NCBI GenBank assembly: GCA_030431455.1
Contig: JAUIJE010000001.1
Span: 310,001 to 374,000 of the forward strand
DNA: 64,000 bases
Source: a bacterium
Lineage (GTDB): Bacteria > Myxococcota > UBA727 > JAUIJE01
Direction: 5' to 3'
Shown here: positions 7,943 to 16,998 of the stretch, piece after piece
Layout of the letters: each line of letters begins with the position of its first letter
Numbering within the stretch: the stretch's first letter is position 1
Notes under the pieces: model-generated
What the model saw: only the letters and a program-made list of their open reading frames with translations
What the model was told of the DNA's origin: nothing
Database searches by the model: none
Translations under genes and position numbers: made by a program

Positions 7943-9196
7943 TCAGCCGTCGTCGGGCGGATCGGTGAACAGCCGGCCGCGCTCGGTGACGGCCACGATG
8001 ACGAGACACGAAAGGCCCACCCCGGTAAAGCCCGCGAGCATCGGCAGCGTCGTCCCGTCGTAGGCGTTGCCGATCGCGCCCCCGATCGCCGCCGCCCCCG
8101 TCGTGGTGGCGAACCCGTACGCCGCGCTCGCGGTGCCCGCGACCCGTCCCAAAGGCTCCATCGCCAGCGCGTTGAAGTTGGCCCCGAGCAGGCCAAACAG
8201 CCCGAACAACAGTGCGAACAGCGGGAAGAACACCCACAGCTGCTCGCCCACCAACGCCATCAGCGCCCACAGCAGGGCCGCGAGCAGGGTGAACCCGACC
8301 AGCGCGCTGTGCGACAGCCGGCGCATGCCAAAGCGCTGCACCAACCGGGAGTTGGCGAAGTTGGCCCCCGACAGCACCACCGCCACCCCCGCGAACCAGA
8401 ACACGAAGGTGTCGCCCACGCCGAACACCTCGCGGAAGATCTGTTCGGACGAGGCGATGTACGAGAACAACGCCGAGAACACCACGCCCCCGGCGAGCAC
8501 GTAGCCGAGGCTGGCGCGGGTGCGCACGATGGCCCAGTACGCGCCGGCGATGCCGCGCACGTCGAGCGGGGTCCGGTCCGCGGGGGGCAAGGTCTCGCGC
8601 AACCGGGTGGCGATCCAGATCAACAACGCCAGGCCCACGCCGCCGAGCACCACGAACAAACCCTCCCAAGGGGCAAACAGTAAGATTGCCTGACCGATCA
8701 TCGGCGCGGTGATGGGCACGACCATAAACACCGTCATCACCAACGACATGATGCCGGCCATGCCCCGTCCCGCGTACATGTCGCGCACCACCGCCACCGC
8801 CACCACCCGCCCGCCGGCCGCGAACATGCCCTGGGCGAAACGCATCATCAGCAGCTGATCGAACGTGGTCGCCACCACCGCGCCAAAGCCCATCAGGGAA
8901 TAGCCGACGAGCGAGACCATCACCGTTCTCCGACGACCAAAACGGTCGGCGAGCGGCCCCCACAATAGCTGGGGGGCGCCAAAGCCGAGCACGTAGGCGA
9001 GCACCACCTTCTGTTGATCGTTGGCATCGACCACCAACAGCTCGGTGGCGATGGCCCGCAGCGCGGGCAACATCACGTCGATGGCGAGGGCGTTGAGCGC
9101 CATCAAGGACGCCACCATCGCCACCAACTCACCCTTGGACAGCGCGCGGGGCGGCGGCGACGAGGGCACAGCGGGGGCGGAGGCGGGGGGGGCCAT
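7943..9196 (-). CDS. Bcr/CflA-type multidrug efflux transporter (MFS, DHA1)
   Basis: The 417-residue start is chosen at the ATG preceded by AGAAGG rather than the TTG 15 nt upstream. There are twelve hydrophobic helices. Helix 1 contains NALAIDVMLPAL, the DHA1 pattern with Asp that is typical of Bcr/CflA. The loop between helices 2 and 3 has the MFS motif GPLADRFGRRR, and helix 5 has the motif-C-like VMTVFMVVPITAPMIG. This family exports sulfonamides, bicyclomycin, chloramphenicol or cysteine; the substrate here is unknown. It lies 47 nt upstream of the transglycosylase start on the same strand. Confidence 0.88.
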   Translation of the reverse strand: MAPPASAPAVPSSPPPRALSKGELVAMVASLMALNALAIDVMLPALRAIATELLVVDANDQQKVVLAYVLGFGAPQLLWGPLADRFGRRRTVMVSLVGYSLMGFGAVVATTFDQLLMMRFAQGMFAAGGRVVAVAVVRDMYAGRGMAGIMSLVMTVFMVVPITAPMIGQAILLFAPWEGLFVVLGGVGLALLIWIATRLRETLPPADRTPLDVRGIAGAYWAIVRTRASLGYVLAGGVVFSALFSYIASSEQIFREVFGVGDTFVFWFAGVAVVLSGANFANSRLVQRFGMRRLSHSALVGFTLLAALLWALMALVGEQLWVFFPLFALLFGLFGLLGANFNALAMEPLGRVAGTASAAYGFATTTGAAAIGGAIGNAYDGTTLPMLAGFTGVGLSCLVIVAVTERGRLFTDPPDDG

Positions 9197-9275
9197 GGGC
9201 CCTTCTAACAACCCGTGGCCGGGGTTGCCGACGGCCGCGCGAGCGTCTCAGGATTGCACGGTGCCGCGCGCGCGC

Positions 9276-9761
9276 TCACGAACGCGGGGGGCGATCGTGG
9301 GGCAGGACCTCGACGTCGACGACATCGCCGGCCTCGGCCGACGGCCGGGGCACACCCCCGAACGGCGCGGACGCGACCTGCATCTGCACCTGCGCGACCT
9401 GCAGCCGCGTCTTTGCCCACCGCCTCAGCCAGCCCGCGACCACGCGGCGCGTCCACGGCACCAACAGGGAAAAGCCGGCCACGTCGGTGAGCAAGCCCGG
9501 GGTCACGAGCAACACGCCCCCCACGAGGACCAACAAGCCGCTGAGCACGCCTTCGGAGGGCAACCGGCCGGCCCCGAGGGCGGTCTGCCAATCGCGCAGC
9601 ACGCGCAGCCCCTCGCGCCGGGCGAGCGCCGCCCCCACCGCCCCGGTGAACAGCACCAGCCCCACCGTGGGCCACCCGCCGATGACCGCGCCGACCTGCA
9701 ACAGGAGGTACAGCTCGACGACCGGCACCACGGTGAACAGCAAAAACAGCCAAAGCCCCAT
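9276..9761 (-). CDS. fxsA: FxsA family inner-membrane protein
   Basis: A 161-residue protein starting at MGLWLFLLFTVVPVVELYLL, the conserved opening of FxsA. It continues with four membrane segments and the family motif GVLLVTPGLLTD(V)AG. The longer upstream frame contains no such pattern. In E. coli FxsA interferes with exclusion of phage T7 by the F-plasmid PifA protein; its normal cellular role is unclear. The C-terminal 45 residues are a hydrophilic extension ending in VDVEVLPHDRP. It is 79 nt downstream of the exporter start on the same strand. Confidence 0.88.
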   Translation of the reverse strand: MGLWLFLLFTVVPVVELYLLLQVGAVIGGWPTVGLVLFTGAVGAALARREGLRVLRDWQTALGAGRLPSEGVLSGLLVLVGGVLLVTPGLLTDVAGFSLLVPWTRRVVAGWLRRWAKTRLQVAQVQMQVASAPFGGVPRPSAEAGDVVDVEVLPHDRPPRS

Positions 9762-9878
9762 GCTCCTCAACCTAGTGGCCCAGCGCCGCCGCGCAAGCCG
9801 GCGCAGCCCGACCGTCGGTTGGCGCGATCCGCCAAGCGGCCCCTGGTGGGTGTGCGATGTTGTAGGTCGGAGGACTAC

Positions 9879-10271
9879 ATGACCCTGCGAAACCTGTTGG
9901 CCGCCCTGTTGTTGAGCACCCTGTCCGTCGCGTGCGCGCACGCGGACAAGCACGCGATCTACGTCGGGGCGAGCGAGAGCAAGACCTACAAGGCCGTGGT
10001 CAAGACCTTGGCCGAGCTCGACTACGCCGTGCTGAACTCCGATCCCACCACCGGCGTGGTCACCGCGGAGCGGGTGATGGACGGCGCGAACTCGACGGGG
10101 CGGACCTTCAAGGTCAACGTCCGGTTGCGCGAAGGCCGTGACGGCACGTCGGTGTTCGTGCGGTTCGACATTCCCGCCGGCGCGGTGGGGAGCACCGACA
10201 GCGAGCTGCGCGAAATCGCCGACGGGCTGGAGCGTCGGTTGCCCAAGGCCGAGGTGGTGATCGACCGCTGA
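9879..10271 (+). CDS. Small exported protein, unknown
   Basis: This is a 130-residue protein with a clear GGAGGA Shine-Dalgarno site at 9869-9874. The N-terminus NLLAALLLSTLSVACA is a signal peptide with a possible lipoprotein cysteine at residue 19, but the -3 residue is Ser, so lipidation is uncertain. The mature part has an alternating helix/strand pattern (YKAVVKTLAELDYAVLNSD, TTGVVTAERV, TFKVNVRLREGRDGTSVFVRFD) that recalls the small BamC/DUF4136-like outer-membrane lipoproteins. There is no catalytic motif. It is divergent from fxsA and converges on the ABM-like gene across a GC-rich hairpin. Confidence 0.65.
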   Translation: MTLRNLLAALLLSTLSVACAHADKHAIYVGASESKTYKAVVKTLAELDYAVLNSDPTTGVVTAERVMDGANSTGRTFKVNVRLREGRDGTSVFVRFDIPAGAVGSTDSELREIADGLERRLPKAEVVIDR

Positions 10272-10288
10272 CCGACGGCGGCCGGTCC

Positions 10289-10313
10289 GGGGCCCCCGTC
10301 GGAAGGGGGCCCC
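10289..10313. terminator. GC hairpin between convergent genes
   Basis: A perfect 9-bp inverted repeat (ggggccccc, 7-nt loop, gggggcccc) lies midway between two convergent stop codons. It lacks a U-run, so it may act as a weak bidirectional terminator or an RNA 3'-end stabiliser. Confidence 0.5.
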
Positions 10314-10319
10314 GCAGGC

Positions 10320-10631
10320 TCAGAAGCGTTGGCTCATCGGGGTCAGATCGAACATCTCAAACGTCGCGATGACGCTGGTCATGTCCTCGCCTTCGCCGTG
10401 GTCGGCCTTGCCTTGGTCGGACTCCAGCCAATCGTACAGCGACCGCTTCTCGTCGAAGGTCACCCACACCGCGACGGTGTTGCGGGTGCGGTCGACGCTG
10501 ACCTGCCGGGCGAGCATGCCGGGCACCTTGCCCTCCATCTTTTCGCTGGGGCCGGCGGCGAGGCGGATCAGGTCGTCGAGCCGCCCGGGTTGGGCGGTGG
10601 ACACGCTCAAGAAAGTGTAGCCAGGGTTCAT
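10320..10631 (-). CDS. ABM/dimeric alpha-beta-barrel-like protein
   Basis: The 103-residue protein opens with a strand (GYTFLSVSTAQPG), then a helix (LDDLIRLAAGPSEKM), a strand containing PGMLARQVSVDRTRNTVAVWVTFDEKRSLYDWLESD, and a final strand (VIATFEMFDL). This is the plan of antibiotic-biosynthesis-monooxygenase (ABM) domains, which are often cofactor-free oxygenases or small ligand-binding proteins. It is divergent from the TetR gene at 10731. The intervening 99 nt hold two copies of a palindromic site, so it is very probably the target of that repressor. Confidence 0.65.
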   Translation of the reverse strand: MNPGYTFLSVSTAQPGRLDDLIRLAAGPSEKMEGKVPGMLARQVSVDRTRNTVAVWVTFDEKRSLYDWLESDQGKADHGEGEDMTSVIATFEMFDLTPMSQRF

Positions 10632-10644
10632 CGTGGTCTCCTTA

Positions 10645-10688
10645 CCTAATAAGTGTTAGGTTGTGTCCACAGCCTAATCATCGTTAGG
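10645..10688. promoter_or_regulatory. Twin palindromic operators for the TetR regulator
   Basis: Two identical-architecture sites, 10645-10660 and 10673-10688, each have arms CCTAA and TTAGG separated by 6 bp (TAAGTG and TCATCG). They are spaced 28 bp centre to centre. They lie between the divergent ABM-like gene and the TetR gene, where a self-regulating TetR protein would bind. Confidence 0.75.
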
Positions 10689-10730
10689 TTGTGGTCAACC
10701 GAGAACAACCGGGAGATCCAGGAGCGCGCG

Positions 10731-11315
10731 GTGGACCAAGGGGCATGGGAGCGGGTGGCGGACGTCTCCGCGCGTTTGTTTTTGACCAGCGGGTTCGACG
10801 CGGTGTCGTTGCGGCAGATCGGCGGCGCGCTGGGGATGAAGCCCGCCTCGCTCTACTACCATTGCCCCGACGGCAAGGCGCAGCTGTACGTGCGGTCGGT
10901 GGCCCACGTGATGGAGCGGTTGAAGGGGGCGTTGGAGGCCGCGGCGGAGACGGGCTTTCCCGCCGCGGGGTTGGCGATGGCCGACGCGGTGCTCGGGCAC
11001 CCCCCGGTGGACTTTCGACGCATCATCTCCGTCGACGTGCCCGCGCTGGCCCGGGTTGACGCCGGGCTCGCCGAGCAGGTGCCACTGTTGCTGCACGCGG
11101 GGCTGTACGACCCCTTCCGCGAGATGCTGCACGCGGCGCAGTCGGCGGGGCAGCTGTCGGCGGGGGTCGATCTCGACGTGCTCGCCGCGGCCACCCTGGC
11201 CCTGATCGAGGGCCTGGGCGCGATGCACGGCGAGCGTGGCGCCCCCGGCTCCATGAGCGAGGCCCTGGTTCACACTGCACTGACATTGCTGTGGCGGGGC
11301 GCGGCCGCGGCTTAG
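10731..11315 (+). CDS. TetR/AcrR family repressor
   Basis: The 194-residue start is placed at GTG 10731, with AGGAG at 10720-10724. Upstream codons of the open frame run through the operators and look non-coding. The N-terminal HTH reads ARLFLTSGFDAVSLRQIGGALGMKPASLYYHCPDGKAQLY, typical of TetR helices 1-4. The C-terminal ligand/dimer domain is helical, without a recognisable ligand signature. It probably represses itself and the divergent ABM-like gene through the two CCTAA-N6-TTAGG sites. It converges on the penicillin acylase gene with 12 nt between stops. Confidence 0.88.
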   Translation: MDQGAWERVADVSARLFLTSGFDAVSLRQIGGALGMKPASLYYHCPDGKAQLYVRSVAHVMERLKGALEAAAETGFPAAGLAMADAVLGHPPVDFRRIISVDVPALARVDAGLAEQVPLLLHAGLYDPFREMLHAAQSAGQLSAGVDLDVLAAATLALIEGLGAMHGERGAPGSMSEALVHTALTLLWRGAAAA

Positions 11316-11327
11316 CCCCGGCCGCGG

Positions 11328-13886
11328 TCACTTCGGGTGGAAGACCACGCGCCCGTCGGCCTCGTCCTCGAGGACATCCTCCGCCACCACCAGGGGCACG
11401 GGCAGACCCAAGCTCCACCGCTCGTTTTGGTCATAGCTGTGGCGGTGCCCGAAATGGCCGCTTTGCCCCGTTTCCATGATGCCGCGGGCCTTGACCGGGG
11501 TGCTCATCTCCGCGTGCAGCCGGTAGAACGCCCCGTAGTTGACCTCGTCGGCGGTGTCGCGGTTGCCCTGCTCGGCGCGGGGGCAGCGCGCGCAGCCGGC
11601 CTGCTCGCGCGCGGGATTTGTGAACAGCAGGCCGAGCACGGGGATGACCGACAGCGGGCCCTTGGGGGCAAACCGGTGCACGTTGCCCCACCGCCATCCC
11701 GCGGGATCGGGGCCGAGCTGGTCGACGAGCGCGGGCAGGGCCTTGTCGGTGGCCTGCTGCAGGAAGTGGCCGAGGCCTTCGTATTGTTCGGTGTCGGGAT
11801 CGTCGAACAGCGCCGGCTGCTCGCCCGCGTCAAAGGCGAGGTACGCGGTGTACAGCCCGGTGTTCACGAAGCGTTGGACCTCGACTTGTTCGGCCACGTC
11901 CTCCCCGAGATGAAGGACGAGCACATCGCGTCGCACGTCGCGCTCGAGCCGGTTGAACACCAGCGCGCCCACCGAGTCCACGTCGTATTCACCGTCGAAG
12001 TTGCGCAGGGCGTCGCACCAACCCTCGACCACGGCGTCGTCCATGCCGTCGACGTGCGCCGGGCAGTAGGTGCCGAAGATGGGGGCCACCTCGCGGGCGA
12101 GGATGCTCACCGCATCTTGTTGGATGTCGTAGATCTCCTGCGGCGAGGCCTTGCGTCCGTTCTTGAGCAAGGCTTCGAGCCGTTCGGTGATGCGCGCGGC
12201 GCGGAAGGGCATGTCGCCCTCGACCCCGACGGTGGCGGCGGCCGGGCCATCCGCCTCGACCATGCGCTGGTTGGCGGAGACGAAATAGCCGCGGGCGGGG
12301 TTGGTCAGCTGGGGCTTTTGTTCGGGCGGCAAGAAGGTGGTCCAGCCCGCGTCGCTGCGCCGGCCGTCGCGCGGCCAGTACACCGGGTCTGCGCTTTGGC
12401 GCAGGGGGATGTCGCCGTTGAGCCGGTAGGCGATGGTGCCATCGGTGAAGGCCATGCCGAAGCTGATCGGGGGCGCGGTGAGATCCTGCAGGGCGGCGGT
12501 GGCGCGCTCGACGTTGTCCGCCGCGGCCAGGTCCCACAGCGAGGTGATCAGCCGCCCGGTGGTGCGCAGGGGCTGCATGTGGGTGGACAGGATGGCGAAG
12601 GTGTCGCCCTCGTCGATCATGTGGTGGTAGCCGGGGGGGAGAAGCGGCCCGAAGGTCGTGACCTGCCAGTCTTCTTCGAACACTTCTGCGTCGTCGCCGG
12701 ACCCGATGATGTACCGCTGGGTGAACGTCTCGAAGGGCACCGGGGCGCCGTCGAGCATGTACGCTCCATCGTCGTCGGGGGCGCGTTCGATGCGGACCAT
12801 GTCTTGCGAATCGGCGTTGGACACCGTGGCCCCCCACGCAATGTCTTTGCCGTGGCCGAGCAGCACCGCGGGCAGGCCGGGGATGGTCGCGCCCGCGGCT
12901 TGAAAGCCGGGACCCTCGACGTGCGCGAGGTAGGCGAGCCCGGGAAAGCTGTGGCCGAGGTGCGGGTCGTTGGCCAACACCGGGACCCCGCTGGCGGTGT
13001 GTGCCCCCGACACGCCCCATACATTGGACGCGCCAGCCCCGAGGATGCGCTCGGCGAACATCTGTGCCAAGCGGCTCTTGGCCGAGGGAGGCGCACCTTT
13101 GGCGGGGTGGTTTTTCAGGCGGCGGGGCAGGTACGGCGGCGGCGGCGGGGCCGGGTCCCGGTGGTCGAGGGCGGAGAGGGTCGAGACCCCGCTGTGCTCT
13201 TCGCGGCGCACCACCGGGTTGCCGAGGCTGAGCACCGGGGCGAGCAGCTCGTCGTAGAGCGGGGCGTCGGCGTCGACCCGGGCCGCGATCCGCACCCGGG
13301 CGAGCTCCTCGTCCCAGCCCGAGCTCAGGCGCCAGCCCAAAAAGCGCGCGATGGCGAGCGCGTCGATGGCCTCGAACGGTTCGAAGGTCACGCCCAGCAC
13401 CGTCATCTCAATGCTGTTGCCTGCGTAGGCCGCGCCATCGTTGACCCCGGCGGCGTAGGCCTCGCAGAGCGCCTTGTCCTCGTCGGTGAGGATCGCGTAG
13501 TGGTCTTCGATGCCGTACACGAGCAGACGGGCCTGGCGGTCTTGGTCGAGGAAATCTTCCCCCAGCAGCTCGGTCAGGCGCCCGTGCACGCCGTAGCGCT
13601 GGGTCTGGAGCTGCCAGAGCCGGTCTTTGGCGTGAAAGAAGCCGAGGGCATAGACCGCGTCGGCGCGCGACTGCGCAAAGATGTGGGGGATGCCGTGGTC
13701 ATCGACGTAGGTCTTCACATCACCGTCCGGGTACGCGCCCGTCGACGTGTGCTCGTAGGGTGCACCGGCGGGAAAGTCGGGGGGCACCCAGCAGGACAGC
13801 GGGTGGCACGCCGCGAGGGTGGCCAGGGCGCCGACGATGGCGGCGCGCGCCCCAAAACGAACCGAGACAAGACGGAAGGTAGGCAT
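11328..13886 (-). CDS. Penicillin acylase family Ntn-hydrolase, lipoprotein
   Basis: The 852-residue protein starts at the ATG that opens a signal peptide ending LATLAAC (Cys27). The alpha-like part includes DDHGIPHIFAQSRADAVYALGF and HAKDRLWQLQ, as in penicillin amidases. The autocatalytic junction is GAGASNVWGVSG, with Ser287 as the new N-terminal nucleophile of the beta chain, followed by VLANDPHLGHSFPG and PGLPAVLLGHGKDIAWGAT. The family cleaves amide bonds of beta-lactams, acyl-homoserine lactones or acyl peptides. Lipid anchoring would place it on the envelope, fitting quorum quenching or nutrient scavenging, but the substrate is not determinable here. Many Cys residues occur in the beta part (CARCPRAEQ). 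Confidence 0.88.
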   Translation of the reverse strand: MPTFRLVSVRFGARAAIVGALATLAACHPLSCWVPPDFPAGAPYEHTSTGAYPDGDVKTYVDDHGIPHIFAQSRADAVYALGFFHAKDRLWQLQTQRYGVHGRLTELLGEDFLDQDRQARLLVYGIEDHYAILTDEDKALCEAYAAGVNDGAAYAGNSIEMTVLGVTFEPFEAIDALAIARFLGWRLSSGWDEELARVRIAARVDADAPLYDELLAPVLSLGNPVVRREEHSGVSTLSALDHRDPAPPPPPYLPRRLKNHPAKGAPPSAKSRLAQMFAERILGAGASNVWGVSGAHTASGVPVLANDPHLGHSFPGLAYLAHVEGPGFQAAGATIPGLPAVLLGHGKDIAWGATVSNADSQDMVRIERAPDDDGAYMLDGAPVPFETFTQRYIIGSGDDAEVFEEDWQVTTFGPLLPPGYHHMIDEGDTFAILSTHMQPLRTTGRLITSLWDLAAADNVERATAALQDLTAPPISFGMAFTDGTIAYRLNGDIPLRQSADPVYWPRDGRRSDAGWTTFLPPEQKPQLTNPARGYFVSANQRMVEADGPAAATVGVEGDMPFRAARITERLEALLKNGRKASPQEIYDIQQDAVSILAREVAPIFGTYCPAHVDGMDDAVVEGWCDALRNFDGEYDVDSVGALVFNRLERDVRRDVLVLHLGEDVAEQVEVQRFVNTGLYTAYLAFDAGEQPALFDDPDTEQYEGLGHFLQQATDKALPALVDQLGPDPAGWRWGNVHRFAPKGPLSVIPVLGLLFTNPAREQAGCARCPRAEQGNRDTADEVNYGAFYRLHAEMSTPVKARGIMETGQSGHFGHRHSYDQNERWSLGLPVPLVVAEDVLEDEADGRVVFHPK

Positions 13887-14027
13887 ACAAAAGGCTACGA
13901 GGGCGCATCGGGCGGGACTTTGCACAACACGCCAACCGCGGGCGCAAAGTCGGGCGCCGGCGTTTTCGCCCGGTGACGACATTCGCTAGAATCAGGACCG
14001 CTCTTCGCCCCGCCGACCGGAGGACCG

Positions 14028-14525
14028 ATGTTCGATCGCCACGCCCTGCTTTGCCTTGTCATCAGCGCGGGCAGCCTCGGGCTCGCGGCTTGCGTGATGC
14101 CCGCCGAGCTCGAGCCCCCCACCCTCACCGGCGGCTTCACCGGGGTGGCCACCTGCAACGACATCGAGCGGCAGCTCGACCTGATGCTCTCCCAGGCGGA
14201 TCCCGAGGACAACGACGTCGAGGGCAACGGCTTTGTTGAGTGGAACGTGCTCTACGTCGACGGCATTTTCAGCGTCACGATTCCCCACGTGGTCCGCGGC
14301 CGCCTGTCCGATGGGGACCTCGACGGCGACACGTTCAGTGGTTTGATGCTCAGCGAACTCGCGGACGGGCGGGGCAACGCGCCGGACTTTTCCTTCGAGC
14401 TGGACGTCGAGCGTGAAGGCGAAGCGCAGAGTATTCGATCCCTCGAAGGGGAATGGAACCAGCTGGACGACAACCAAGAGGTCGTGGTCACCTGCGACGC
14501 CGACCTCGAGCCGGTCGGCGACTGA
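14028..14525 (+). CDS. Lipoprotein of unknown function
   Basis: The 165-residue protein has an ATG behind CGGAGGA and a signal peptide with lipobox GLAAC (Cys22). The mature part starts VMPAELEPPTLTGGFTG, then a Cys-containing stretch (TCNDIERQLDLML) and an acidic segment (DPEDNDVEGNG). It ends as a mostly beta-strand domain closing with VVVTCDADLEPVGD; the two Cys may form a disulphide. I do not recognise a family. It is divergent from the acylase gene and converges on the LysM protein gene. Confidence 0.65.
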   Translation: MFDRHALLCLVISAGSLGLAACVMPAELEPPTLTGGFTGVATCNDIERQLDLMLSQADPEDNDVEGNGFVEWNVLYVDGIFSVTIPHVVRGRLSDGDLDGDTFSGLMLSELADGRGNAPDFSFELDVEREGEAQSIRSLEGEWNQLDDNQEVVVTCDADLEPVGD

Positions 14526-14565
14526 CGCGCGCGGTTGTGGGCCCGGCGCCCCCGGGAAGAGACGC

Positions 14566-16800
14566 TCAGTCGAACGCGGGGTCGTCGACGTAGAACGACC
14601 CGGTGCCGGGCAGACCCCGCTGTTCGGGGTCGGTGGCCGCCGCGCGGTGCAGGGCCTGGGCCACGCCTTCGGCCCCCACGAGGCCGTTGCGGCTGTCGGT
14701 GATGAACCCAAAGAAGCTCGGGTTCGCCAGCAACGCCACCCGGTCGGGGGGCAGGCTGAGATTCACCCCGTCGAGGTCGCCGGCGCGCAGGGCGGCCACT
14801 TCGTCCGCGCTCAAGGGGCTGTGGGTGTCCGCGTAGCGGGCGATCTCGGCCTCCACCGCGCGGTCGCGGAGGGCGGTGTATTCGTCGGCGGTCATCTCCA
14901 CTTGCACGTCGTGCACCGCGCCGCCCGGGAAGCGGAAACGATCCATCTCCCCCTCGAGCGAGTGGGAGCGCTGGTCATCGGCGAAGTGGCCGTAGAGCGC
15001 CCGGCTGGTCTCGGGGCTGACGTCGTCGAGGGTGAGCCCGATCTGGCCGTCGACCCGGCGGCCCTCCGCGTCGAAGCGGGCGGTGGCGAAGGCCCCCACG
15101 CCGCGCTCGTTGAGCGCGAACGACAGCTCGCGTTCGCCGGTGGTGTACGCCACCTCGGTCACGTTGAGGTCGCGGCCGCTGCCGAGGATGTCCCCCCCGA
15201 ACGACAAGGGCCCGAGGTCGATTTCACCGGATAGTTTGGCACCTTCAGAAGCGTCGATTTGACGGATGGTGCCGGCGGAGAGCACACCCTCGGCATCGGG
15301 GGGCGGCAGCTGCCCGGTGGCCACGAAGTCTTGCAGGGCGGCTTGGCCCCCTTCGCGGTCGAGGTCCAGGAACTGCAGCTCGGTGTTGCGCACCGAGTTG
15401 CCGAGGCTGAACTCGACGCTGGCGCCGACCGCGCCCACGTCGAAACCGGCCCCGAGGTTGACGCTGGTGTTGAACGACTCGGTCGGGCCGGCCATCACCC
15501 GCACCGCGTCCGCGCCCACCTCGAGCCCGATGGTGGTGCCTTCGGAGAAGGACACATCGGCGCTCACGTCGAACGCCCCGCGGCTGACCCCGGCGGTGAG
15601 CCCGGCGAAGGTCTCGGCTGTCATCGTGGCGGTGCTGCCCTCGGGCAGCGTGGACAGATCGCCGGGGTTGGGGAAGGGGGCGTTGCCGGCGAGGACCTCG
15701 CGGTAGTGGTCGGCGGGGATGGTGACGCTGTACTCGGTCGCCTCCCCGGCAAACACCGCGCCCTCGATCGTGGCGGGGCCGAGGTCGAGTTCGGCGCCTT
15801 GGCCGCGGCCTTCACCGACGCCGACGGAGATGGTGACCATCTCCTCGCCGTTGGGGCCAAGCCGCTCGGACGCACCACCGTTGACGCTGAGGGTGCGTTT
15901 GCCGCCTTGGCCGTCGCTGACCTCGACGTCGAAGCTCGGCGGCGGGTTTTCGATGTCAAACCCGGCCGGGGCCCGGAACACGCCGGGATCGGCCGGCGCC
16001 GCTGGGGCCGCGGGCGCGGTGTCGACGGCGGGGGGCGCGCCGGCTGCAGGGGCATTGGGGAGCGCGGGGGGCGCGGTGTCGACCGCGGGCGGGGGCGCGT
16101 CGGGGGCGGGGGCGACCGGGGCCTCGTCGGCGGCGGGGGAGACAGGTTGGGCGGGGGGGGTGGTGTCGACGGCCGGGCCGGGGCGAAGCGGAACGTTGAG
16201 CCGCTGATCGGGGTAGATGAGGTCGGGGTTTGGCACCTGGGGGTTGGCGTCGATGAGCTCGCCGAGGGACACGTCGTTTTGTTTGGCGATGCTGGTCATG
16301 GTCTCGCCCGGCTGCACCACGTGGGTGCCCATCGGCGGCGGCGCGGCCATGCCCGGGACGCTCAGCCGATCGCCGGGGTGAATGACATTGGGATCGGCCA
16401 CCTGGGGGTTGGCCTTGATCACGTCGTCGAGGGGCACATCGTGCTGTTGCGCGATGCCGCCCATGGTCTCGCCCGGCTGCACCACGTGGGTCCCGGGGGC
16501 GGGGGCGTTCTGCAGCCCCGCGCTCAGCCGGGGCGCGGGGGCCGGGCGCGGCGAGGCGGTGGGCGCCAGGGGGGAGGGGGTGCCACCCACCGATTGCACC
16601 GCTTCTTTGGACGGCAGCGGCTGGCATTGGGCGGCGAGCGTGGCCTCGGTTTGGGCTTGAACCTTGGCGGCCTTTTCCGCGTCAGCCTGCGCGCGCGTGG
16701 GGGCGGCCGGCGCCGATGAGGGGGCGCTGGGTTGATCTCGTTCGGTGCGGGTGCGGGAGGACGACGGGGCAGAGGAGCGGCTGGTGCTGTCGGTCTTCAA
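14566..16800 (-). CDS. Double-LysM protein with beta-rich C-terminal domain
   Basis: This 744-residue protein starts at TTG 16800, five nt after GGAGG on its strand. It has no signal peptide: the N-terminus is Ser/Arg/Pro/Ala-rich and disordered. Two LysM repeats follow (about residues 104-149 and 158-203), both opening THVVQPGETM and containing ANPQV. After that comes a 90-residue Pro/Ala linker with four VDTAPPA-type repeats, then roughly 450 residues of strand-rich sequence (YSVTIPADHYREVLAG, GLEVGADAVRVMAGPTESF). Similar C-terminal domains occur, as I recall, in uncharacterised myxobacterial proteins. LysM binds peptidoglycan glycans, so export by a non-Sec route, or a cargo role, is possible. 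Compare the protein at 44865. Confidence 0.7.
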   Translation of the reverse strand: MKTDSTSRSSAPSSSRTRTERDQPSAPSSAPAAPTRAQADAEKAAKVQAQTEATLAAQCQPLPSKEAVQSVGGTPSPLAPTASPRPAPAPRLSAGLQNAPAPGTHVVQPGETMGGIAQQHDVPLDDVIKANPQVADPNVIHPGDRLSVPGMAAPPPMGTHVVQPGETMTSIAKQNDVSLGELIDANPQVPNPDLIYPDQRLNVPLRPGPAVDTTPPAQPVSPAADEAPVAPAPDAPPPAVDTAPPALPNAPAAGAPPAVDTAPAAPAAPADPGVFRAPAGFDIENPPPSFDVEVSDGQGGKRTLSVNGGASERLGPNGEEMVTISVGVGEGRGQGAELDLGPATIEGAVFAGEATEYSVTIPADHYREVLAGNAPFPNPGDLSTLPEGSTATMTAETFAGLTAGVSRGAFDVSADVSFSEGTTIGLEVGADAVRVMAGPTESFNTSVNLGAGFDVGAVGASVEFSLGNSVRNTELQFLDLDREGGQAALQDFVATGQLPPPDAEGVLSAGTIRQIDASEGAKLSGEIDLGPLSFGGDILGSGRDLNVTEVAYTTGERELSFALNERGVGAFATARFDAEGRRVDGQIGLTLDDVSPETSRALYGHFADDQRSHSLEGEMDRFRFPGGAVHDVQVEMTADEYTALRDRAVEAEIARYADTHSPLSADEVAALRAGDLDGVNLSLPPDRVALLANPSFFGFITDSRNGLVGAEGVAQALHRAAATDPEQRGLPGTGSFYVDDPAFD

Positions 16801-16998
16801 GGAGCCTCCGGGGAACGCTTCAGTATCGGACCGGGCTGCCGCGCCGTGTCCTGTAAACCCGCTGAAACAGATGGGCGAACGGGCCTACGGCGATTGCCCG
16901 ACGGTGGTTGCTCGTCGGAGGTACGCGGTGCCGCACCTACACAGGACGTCGACGAAAAGGCCACGGCTTGCCCGCGGGCGGCCCCGCCAAATATGCTC

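Noticed and set aside
7896-8963. N-terminal extension of the transglycosylase frame to 1085 residues
   Set aside because: It runs antisense-frame through the MFS transporter and is Arg/Gly-rich. A Shine-Dalgarno site and signal peptide fix the start near 7895.
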